A DNA stretch of 64,000 nt, taken from Ciona intestinalis (lineage: Eukaryota > Chordata > Ascidiacea > Phlebobranchia > Cionidae). A program made the translations under genes and the position numbers. The stretch's first letter is position 1, and each line of letters opens with the position of its first letter. The stretch lies in NCBI RefSeq assembly GCF_000224145.3, contig NC_020166.2, positions 1,968,319 through 2,032,318 on the forward strand, given 5' to 3'. The notes below the pieces were generated by a model. The model did no database searches and had not been told where the DNA came from. It saw nothing but the letters and a program-made list of their open reading frames with translations. Of this stretch, positions 33,627 to 43,300 are shown piece by piece.

Positions 33627-34327
33627 TGTTTAAGGATGAAATTATACTAAATTGAAACCTGTTTAAGATACAACAAATTAGATATGATAGGCTACTGCAG
33701 ATGTCAAATTGCATGGAAACAATGACTACATAAATGTAAACGATAGCACTTTATCTAAATTGCAATGTGAAATTTTGAAAAGGGGCATACAGTGGCAGTT
33801 GGATGGCATTTACATAAAAGAAATTAAAATGAGGCTAAATTTAGTTTGCTAAGCAAGGTTGAACAGCGGCAAGACCAATTTACAGCTACCTTGACATGCT
33901 GACTCAATTGACATGGACTCTATTCTTCCGGGCAAAAATATAAAGTTGTACTTTTGATATGAATAATGTGGTTACTAGAATGTGAATGTGGTGTACAAAT
34001 AGATAAGAAATATTAAAAAATTAGAACTTAGAAATAGCTCCAAAAATATTACTAACAAACACTTTAATACTGTGAAATTTGTTTACTCAAATCTATATTT
34101 CGTTTTTGTTGTAGGCTAAAAAAATGTGCAAAACCTAAATTATATAATATTGTTTTTTTAAATAACAATCACATTGTAATGTTGTCTTATTTCTAAAATT
34201 TTGAGTTTAAAAATGTAACCCATTTAAGTAATGTTATTTTAAAATGGCAATATAACAGATATGCAGCCATAACAATGCAAATAATAAATCACTTGTTCAC
34301 TTGTTTGTTGTCATAGTTGGCAAAATC
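33627..34327. other. Spacer between the two calumenin genes
   Basis: An AT-rich stretch of 701 bases, with no gene. It must hold the 3' end of the right-hand gene and the promoter of the left-hand one. I see no clear TATA box or ER-stress element in it. Confidence 0.5.
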
Positions 34328-35251
34328 TTAGAACTCATCATGTTTTAAAGCTTCACCATAGTTGGTGACTTGGGAACCGACAAACGTCGCATGATGCAAC
34401 AAAATTTCTTCCGTAGATAATTCACCATCTTTATCGTCATCTGCCTCATGCACGAGGTGCCGAGCTTCAGATTTGGCATGATCGTAATCGGTAGGGAGAA
34501 TCCACTCTTTTACTTCGTCAGCATCCATTTTTCCGTTCTTGTTTACATCTCTTGCTTCAAACTGTTCACGCTCATTTTGTACCCAATCTGGCTCAGGTTC
34601 TTCATTGTTAGGATGGTAGACGTCACTCACATATTCTTTAAGGTCAATCCCACCGTCATTATCTTTATCTAACTCCTCCATCGTTTCCGACACAACAATA
34701 TCATGAAGATGTGGGTACTCCTCCGGATGCGAGAAGCCTCTAAATTCTTCCAGAGTGAGAACACCATCTTCATCACTGTCCGCTCTTTTCCACCTCTTTT
34801 CCTCTCGCTCATACATCTTCCTGTAGTCTTCTGTCTCATCCACCTCATGAACAAGCTCTCCATTCTCACCATACCCATACACCATCTTCTTATAGTTGTT
34901 CCAATGCAGCGGCTCACCCTGGTTTTCCTCCACAAGTTGCCTGAACCTCTTATCCGAGTCCTCACTAATGTACTTGTTGTGCGTCAAACGTACCCAGTCC
35001 TCAAGCTCCTGCTCTGTGACCGATCCATCCTCATTTTTATCCACTTTCTTCACGATGATCGCTAGTCTCCTCTTGCTCTCCTCCGGAGCAAGATCATCCA
35101 ATTCCTGAGCCGTTTCCTTTCCCAGAAAAGCCTCATGATCATAATCAGCCGTACCAAACTCCTTGTCGCTTAGTTTTGAGTCAATAACTCTTTCTTTTAC
35201 GGCTGCTAACCCAACACCAAGAAACAGGAGAAGCACCAGCTTTCTCCACAT
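34328..35251 (-). CDS. Calumenin-like CREC protein, copy 2 (intact, intronless)
   Basis: 307 residues with signal peptide MWRKLVLLLFLGVGLAAV, the CREC landmark DYDHEAFLGKE, and a C-terminal HDEF signal, so it too should reside in the ER or secretory pathway. EF-hand loops: DKNEDGSVTEQE, DSDEDGVLTLEE, DKDNDGGIDLKE, DVNKNGKMDADE and DDDKDGELSTEE. The second hand is degenerate: where copy 1 has DTNKDGKIEWDE this copy has EENQGEPLHWNN, which lacks the calcium-chelating acidic residues. The two paralogues are colinear from end to end but clearly diverged, so the duplication is not recent. Single coding exon. Confidence 0.95.
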   Translation of the reverse strand: MWRKLVLLLFLGVGLAAVKERVIDSKLSDKEFGTADYDHEAFLGKETAQELDDLAPEESKRRLAIIVKKVDKNEDGSVTEQELEDWVRLTHNKYISEDSDKRFRQLVEENQGEPLHWNNYKKMVYGYGENGELVHEVDETEDYRKMYEREEKRWKRADSDEDGVLTLEEFRGFSHPEEYPHLHDIVVSETMEELDKDNDGGIDLKEYVSDVYHPNNEEPEPDWVQNEREQFEARDVNKNGKMDADEVKEWILPTDYDHAKSEARHLVHEADDDKDGELSTEEILLHHATFVGSQVTNYGEALKHDEF

Positions 35252-36467
35252 ACTACCTTTTTATATCACTAACCCAACCACCTTTACACACTACCTATAA
35301 ATCAAAATACAAGATAAACATGCCAAACAGCATAACACACAAACGTAAACTTTAAAACATACTAACAGATAAATTTTATATCAGTGTTAACTGTTAACCC
35401 GTAATAGCCCGCTGCTACAGCAAGCCAACATTTCATGCTAGAAATATGTTTAGCCTTAAAAAGTGTGAAATACGTAATGATCCGGAACGTCTGGTATAGA
35501 TTATACCGGTTTGTAATTTTACTTATGCACGCAGCATAATACACGTTCCATATAATTAGGTATTCTAAAAACAATTAACAGGACAAGGTCTATTGCAAAA
35601 CAATAGCCAACAGAAACGTTATCGCAAAAAATTTAACTGTCTAAACGTCCAAACCTGGTCCAAACAAGTGCACAACCAAACGATGCCACTGCCACGACTA
35701 CACTGACTGAATGCCGTTAAAAGCAGAAACAAAGGCAGATTCACCTAATGCTGTCGTGGCCCAAACTTTCCGAGGAAACCGAATATGCCCGAAACTTTTT
35801 CAACGAACTTTAAATGATGACTGCGCTTTGTATCGCGGAAGTTCGAAGGCCACGTCATCAAATATTACCGGCGTTTCCCACGGTTAGTGATACGCCTCTA
35901 GCGGTGAACTTATAAAACTATGTTACCTAGATTTAAAATAAAAAATTAAAACTGTAGTAAAATCTTTTATTAAAACTGCTGTGTTCTACTTTTTAAAATA
36001 TGTCCTAAAGCTTTCTAATCGACAATGGAGGTAGCTATTATGGATAACTTTGTAACAGGTGCTTAACTTATCGCAGAGGGTAGTCCAAATGCGTAAGTTA
36101 CTACTATAACTGCACATAAAAGGCCTAGACTTTGCTAAAAACCGCTTTCTAATGAAAGTTAAGCACCGGTTGATTAATATGACCTCTACACAAGCACCGT
36201 AAAACAACCAGAACTCTGTCTCTATAGACTATATGCAGGCCACCTAATACTGCGCAACTGTATTTCTAAAACGGTTTAAGTGCATAATTAAAACGCAAGC
36301 TCGTACATATGATACAGTTTTATGGTTTAGTATATAGTATTTGGTCAGTATGTTAGGTCAAACCGGCGTTGTGTTAGATAACATGAAATACCAATTGATA
36401 TCAAAATCTGGAAAGTAAACATATACAGAAAACAAAAATGTAATGTTGGCATTGTAATTGACTTTTC
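35252..36467. other. 5' flank of calumenin copy 2
   Basis: No gene supported. Contains the GC-richer block at about 35680-35900 with the UPRE-like site. The short reverse-strand open frames lack protein-like composition. Confidence 0.5.
35850..35857 (-). promoter_or_regulatory. UPRE-like site upstream of calumenin copy 2
   Basis: The reverse strand reads TGACGTGG, the core of the unfolded-protein-response element bound by ATF6/XBP1. It is about 600 bases upstream of the copy 2 start codon in a GC-richer stretch that could be the promoter if the gene has a 5'UTR. The link to regulation is inference. Confidence 0.3.
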
Positions 36468-36680
36468 CGGCGCCGTGGCAAGGCTCGTCGCTGCTACCAT
36501 TGCGAACGTATGTGTCCATGGGCAAGACACCTAACGACAATTGTTCCAACCCAGTTGTTACTAATGGGTTTTCCAAATTATCAGCCATACATAAAAAATG
36601 CCCCTCCCCCCAAAAAAAATAATAATCCGTCTTATGACGACTATCGTTTTCCGGCCACGCGAGGATAAAAAGTGAGTTAA
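36468..36680 (+). mobile_element. tRNA-headed SINE with deleted head middle
   Basis: GGCGCCGTGGCAAGGCTCGTC shows a deletion between the A and B boxes. The body GGGCAAGACACCTAACGAC, CAACCCAGTTGTTACTAATGG and tail GGCCACGCGAGGATAAAAAG are intact. Confidence 0.75.
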
Positions 36681-37346
36681 CTTCTACATAGGTTTTAATT
36701 TCTATGGACTCTAAACAAACAGCTTGAACTCACAACAATCGGCCATATAAAAAATCTCCCGCCATAGTAGCGGCCTTTAGCACAGTAAATTGGACAATTC
36801 CAACAAAGCTTTATGGAAGTACCACCAGTATTGAAAACAAAAGAAGACTTTACCTACACAGTTGGCTTTGAGCCGAATTTAGCCACATAAGCCTGCTTGA
36901 GAGAAGTGGCGCAGCTATTGGAAGTTAAGCAGTGGTTCTGTAATAGCTCACGTGCCCCATAAGTGGCAGCGAAGGACATTTGAAGTGATCCTCTTCTAAG
37001 TTTGAGTTGGACTTGAATCGGTCTACCCGGAGAGTTTTAGGCCCTCGAAACAGTTCTGTTTTTTCTTTCAGTTATCCGCAAAGGTTTTGAATGTTAACTT
37101 TTAAGTCAAGTTAGACGCTGGTTAGATGGTAATGTATTTAAAATTTAGGAACTGTATATATAAAAATGTTTCGTAATATAAGTATTTAAAAAAACCTTTT
37201 GCAAATGTAGCTTTAGATCTTTTTTATTCAAGCTTATACTATACGCAGTATGTAACTGATTCATTGAAACATGTAAAGATATATACGTCTGCATAAAAAC
37301 CTTTGGTAATCTTGCTGGACCAAATTAGTTACCTTAAAACAGTTAT
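36681..37346. other. Intergenic, upstream of the EF-hand gene
   Basis: No gene. A stretch at about 36895-37030 (GAAGTGGCGCAGCTATTGG, AATCGGTCTACCCGGAGAG) may be another SINE-like tRNA remnant; similar wording occurs near 52240-52350. Confidence 0.4.
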
Positions 37347-40300
37347 ATGGCGGCCGCTGTTTTGCAAGAAAATGTCAGCATTGATCAAGGGAGTGACCAC
37401 GGGTTTTTTGAAATACAAGACCAGGACCAAGCGTTTGAACTGGACGATGACGTATTTTGTGAGGAAGTGGTTCAAGAAAACCGGGAAGATGACGTATCAG
37501 AACAAGACGGAATTTCTGAGGTATTGCAATGATTGAATTGAAACTTTGTTTTATAGCACTGTGGGGTAAGATGGGATATCGTAACAAATAAACCCCATAT
37601 TTCCTGAAGATCTTTTTAAAAATTGAAAACGCTGTTTTAGTCGTAGGGGTATACAGTTATTTATCTCTTTACAAAAAAATATTTTGTTTACTACCAAATG
37701 GGACGGGAAAAGAGAGTGAAAACATGCTCCAACTTACCTTACCGTACTATAATGTGTAGATGATACGTTTTTGTAAATGTTCCTGGAAAAACAAAAAAAG
37801 GGTATTTCATGGTTTCATACAATCGACACATTTACACATGGACATTCATAGATTTATTACAGTACGCAGTCTCCTATCGTACCTTGCCGTTACAGCTGCA
37901 GCAGCGTGGTGCATTTGAAGTCCGAGATCGAGCAGGGACGTCTCTCTCTTCCGGATTTGTGAGTAATGGCGGTGGAGGCAATTCCGCTATTCTTGATCCC
38001 GCTTTTAAAACTGCAAACGTGGACGGCGAAAAGGCCTTAAAAAATGTTAGGAAAATTAAAGACGTGTCCTCCCAAACTGACTTTCCGATTTGTGACTCTA
38101 TGAACAAAGACGAAAACAAGACGCCCAAAGTTACCTTCAGGTCGAAAAGCAATCTGGAGATTTCAAGAAATTTCTGCTGGCGACATGACGCATATGGATC
38201 TGTTGTGCTTCCCAGTGCGAGACCGACAACGCCGATTTCCCCGAGAGAGCACTCGATATCTGCAAGCTTAAATACCTTAGGTATATATATGCATGCTAAA
38301 AAAACACATTTCTAAAACTTTAATGTACTACTGTCGGTTAAAATAGGGTGTTGTTATTTTAGTACTTGAATCCCAAATTTCCTGTTCGTTTTACCAATCA
38401 TTTATTAGAGTCGCGAGGCTACAGTTACATAATTCTCTAAATATTCTTCGTTAACTAGCGAATTGGTCAAGAAAAGATAATGAAAATGTTCCATCGTACC
38501 CAACCATACTATATATCCTACTTTATGGTGTGACAGAGCATGCATAACGTAGCCCTACTATTTTATTTAACACATCATAAATTTAAGATTCCTCATCCGT
38601 ACGAGTCAATTTTCGACACAAATCTTGCGATATTTGCAAAGACGAAGAAAACAAACGTATTGACTTGAAGAGCCGAAAAGAATCTGTTATCCTGAAAAAG
38701 GTAAACAAACCAAATATTCAAAAATTAAACTAAAACTACACAGATTACACCGGAAATGTTTGTCATATATTAAAGTACCGTTAGGTAAGATGGATACCGT
38801 TAACACATAATACCCTATATTTCCTAGATGTGTTTTGTACAAGTAACAACAGTCTATGGGAATCATGACGATACGGTTTTAAAATTCTTTGATCGTTCTT
38901 TGTTTACTATATCAAATAGGACGTAACAATATAATGAAAATGTATCCCATCTTCCCCCGCTCCACTATATATAATTTTTCTAAGATACCTGCTGGGCCGT
39001 CCGTTGCAATGGTTAAAAACTGTTCCCCAAACTTGCTTGCGAATGAATTGCCAAGATGTTCTTCGCTGTGGACCGAAAGTCGAACGTTCTATCTCGGAGC
39101 AGACGTCAATACGATTCCTAGGCCCAGGCAGAACTCAAGTCTGTCAAGACGAACAGATATTGGAATTTTGAAATCTAAGGTACGCACATTGGGAATCCAG
39201 GATGCATCAAATTTTATTAGAAAGAAACTTTTATAAATATGCTAGAACGACCTCTGTCGATTACAAGTGGTTCAATTCCACCAAATTATACTGGTCGCTG
39301 CTATGACTCAATTGATATGTCTGATGTATAGTGTGATGTATAGAATAAACCTATAACTTAACAGTTAGCATGATGTGCTGTACACCACGTGTGTCTGGTG
39401 TATAGAAAACACCCAAATCCAAACTTTACAAAAAATATGCGGGCTACTGACTCAATTGATCGGTTTATAAATGTTGTCCAGGCCAACAACGATATGTTTA
39501 CTTACGGTTGCGACACAGAAGCAACTTGTAAGACTACGGCAAATTCCAATTCACCCCATTCTTTTTGGATCCGATCTGTTTCCGTTTCATCTGGTATGTG
39601 TTTCTGTAAATTTTTTAGTATTTATTAATTTCATTTGGAAGTAAAACAAGCAGTATGGCTTTGTCCGTGTTTATACCAGACAGGAATCAGTTCTTATTAT
39701 ATTTTCCTATAATTTTCGATTTATTTTTTTTATAAAACCATGTAGTCTGAAACACTATCCATAAAGTCGTTAAAATGAAGTTTTAGCCGTTTTTTAACAA
39801 CAGGGTTTCCAACACCGCGCTTTTCAAAGCATAATGAAGTTCCGCGAAGAAAACGAGACGTAAGAAATCATTTACAACTCTTATACAACTCTATTAAGTC
39901 CTAATTACTATATTTGTTACACTCGACAGTGGATTCTCGTGCAATGCGTTACGAAATACACATCGAGAATAATTTGTTCTGCCGAGCCAATGCCTAAATT
40001 AAGCTATCACGAAATTGGTTGCCAGGAGATGGTTTTATGTCCTGCTATGCTAAGATCTGTTGAATATATTGAAGATGTGTGCTGCCAGGTATTACACAAC
40101 AGTTCAAACGTGGTACAGAGCTAGTTAAAATTTAATGTTTTTCTTAAGCATTTTAACAAATCTTCAAAAGAAGAAACTCTTCAAAGCGGTCGCACGGTGG
40201 AGCTGTTGTTCTCCGCAAAAGGGCCGGTGGTTCGCGACGACAAGCACTTAACCGGTAAGAAATTGAATGTTAAAAACATAAGAACTATCCTAACATGTTA

Positions 40301-43300
40301 TGTATTTTTATAGGTCGGAGCATTTTTTACTTTTGCTTCGATGAGCCGCTGGAAAACAGGCGCCGATTATGCGCCGACTGCGTGGCGGCAAGGGCGGCGG
40401 TTCCGACCCCCACAAACGACAACGTTTTCACGGTAGCTCAACCAATCAACAGCCGCAGCAGCTCAGCTAAAACTGCCACGCTGGCAGCTCAGTACACCGG
40501 CACGTCCAAAAACTGCACGCAGCATCCAGCAGCCAAATAGTCAGCGCCAGAGCTTACGCCCTGCTTCTGCCAGTAAAGCTTTGGTACGCTTACCACAAAA
40601 CAAAGGCCCAGCTTGCAAAACGCTAAGCAATACAACGCTTGCTAACAACCTTCAGCGCTTTACAACCAAATCTTACTCAATAAACGCATGCACCCAAAGG
40701 GGCTTGAACCGCCCCGTATTGGTATGTCACTCCACAAAATGCACGCATCCATTATCATTGTTTCGCATGCACGCCTTCATATCTAATCATTCATTATTTA
40801 TCATGTGTAGCTTCTTAACTGCATGCTTGCAAGTTCTGCTAGTTTTATTCAACTTTTCATGTCAATTATATCGTACACAACAAATCAAGTTAAAGATTCG
40901 GTATATATAGGCGACCTTAGGTATTTCACTATGGTAAGGTCATCACATAACACGCAGATGGTAATCGTATGTATATAGTGGGGTGGAGTAAAATGGGACA
41001 TGTTATAAAACCGTATACCCCTATACGATTTTCAGACCGTTGCTAGTTGTTTAAAAACACAATCAGGATATTTGTGTAGTATGTGCTAAATGTGTCTCAT
41101 CTTACCCCACAATACTATATATTTATTTAACAACCCTATAGTTGACTATTGATGCGTATTCGATTAAGTAATGGCCTGTATAAATTTGGCTCAATAGGCC
41201 TAACAGTATGTGGTAATCCAAATCTATTCAGTTTTTGCTGGTTCGATAATTTTACCAAGGTCTTCGCCTTAAACAATCCCTGAAAAATACGTTTTAATAC
41301 GCATGAGATGGTAACAATGTTAAGCGGACAATGGATAAGTCGCCTATTCAAGGGGATTTTGTATTAATTTAATTTGAACTGGGTTTTGTACGTGTTTTAT
41401 TTACTTTAATTACACGGCCAATTCATGTCCGCTAAACACTGCTTGAATGGTAACCTGACTCACCGCACCCAAATGCTCTGGTGTGACGGGCATTCTTCTC
41501 ACAGTTTCATATCATACACTCATGTCTACTTAATTTGATGCCGGGCTGCCGTGTATGAATGGTTAGCGGATATAGGATACTGGATAATACTGGTTTGGGC
41601 CGAATACGACGATATACAAACAGACGGCATTGTGTCCGCGGTCGAACATTGTTATTATTGTGGAGAGATTTAACTCTATGAAGTCTAAAGATTAGAACCG
41701 TAAAGGGCTAGGTCTGTTTTTAAGTGTTTAAGTCCCGGTAACGATATAAAGTAATATCTGCTTTGTGAATAAAAGCGGTCAGAACACAATGTACACGGAA
41801 CGTGGTAGCGATGTAACGACCTCACAATAACTTATTTGGAGAAAAGATCGCAACTCAGTGTACTGAGCGTGAGAAAAGATAAAGAAAATATCAGCGCCTT
41901 GATTTTAGCTTGAGCGAACGAGGTAGTTTGATAGATCTGAAATACCAACGCGAGCTCACGCTGGTTATAATGGGGACGCCTTGCCGAACAGAGGTCTGTA
42001 CTTTATCAGCAGTTATGACAGAAACTTGCGCTAAAGGTTAGTTTTATAACTAACCATATTTATAGGCGAAAGAGCCAAAAGATAAAAAGAAAGAAAAAAG
42101 TTCGAGACAACCAAAAACGTACAAGACATCGAAAGAAGACGACATGAAAAAATCTGTGACTTTTGCGGATCAACAATCAGCTGAAGTTAAACCACCAACA
42201 GACGATAAAACGGTATGTTTGAAGTAGAAGTTTTATTTTGTGAAGGAATGTGTTCTAATAAAAAAAAAATAATAAATAGGTTTAAATTAATCTTCGTCCG
42301 AATGTAATAAATTTTGCGAATGTGACCCTGATCTGGAGCTCATAAAGTTGAACGGTTCTTGTGTAAATAAAAACAGTAAGGTTCTGGTGCTACGAAAACG
42401 TAACAGACAAAAGTCAAGTCTAACCAATCGTAATAAAATATATATATTTCGCCTAAATGATATTGTAAGCCTTTTGTTTAAATAGAACTTTAAATCGTCC
42501 GGACGGTTTATGTATTTCACATATACTCTGTATACGTACTTAATCTCGTAATCGGAGATTTTAAACCACCAGTTAAAACATGCGTTCATTCCATAAGTGT
42601 ATGTTCTCATTAAAAAAGTCACGTAAAGTTTTTTTTGTACAAACAACGTATTCAAACACTCGCGTTGTCACCACATGTGGTCTGTAATTAATTACATTTC
42701 AAACAACCTGCTACAGTTTGAAAAATGTTAATACAGTTATTTGTCGGCGACGCCAAAGAATATTTTTCGTTCTAAAATACAGTTATTCTAAAAGTCTCTA
42801 AGTTATAATAGAATGATGGGGTAAGACGGGGCACCTTTAGCACATAATACCCAAATGTCTCGATCGTGTTTTAAACAATTAACAACGGTCTATATATAGG
42901 AGTCCCGAGGATACGGTTTTATAATGTTTTGTTTGTGGTTTACTTACTACCTAAATGGGACTAGAAAATAAAATGAAATGGTGTTCATAGATCGTTGGTA
43001 ATTATTTAAAACATGATTGGGATATAATGTATATTATGTGCTAATGGTGTCAACTCTTATCCCACAGTACTGAACGTTAAAATTTAAAAATGTACTTTAT
43101 TAGACGGACAACGACTTACGGAAACGACGAGCGACATTACCTCCACCACCACCTAGACTTCTACACACGGAGGAAGAAGATGAGATTGTTGGACGAAGAA
43201 GAACTAGAAGGTAAGTCAACACATGGTACATTGCTGCAATACACGAACCAGCATGTAAAATCACCTGCAAAATTTCATAAGTGGTAACTCGTAAGCTTGT

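Noticed and set aside
37347..40540. Ending the EF-hand gene at the TAG at 40538
   Set aside because: Coding-like sequence continues past the stop in another frame with a good donor at 40722 and in-phase downstream exons. A short intron or indel explains the break better, though cDNA is needed.
41915..41935. Resemblance to let-7 (GAGGTAGTTTGATAGA)
   Set aside because: Only the seed-like GAGGTAGT agrees; the rest differs and no hairpin partner is visible nearby.
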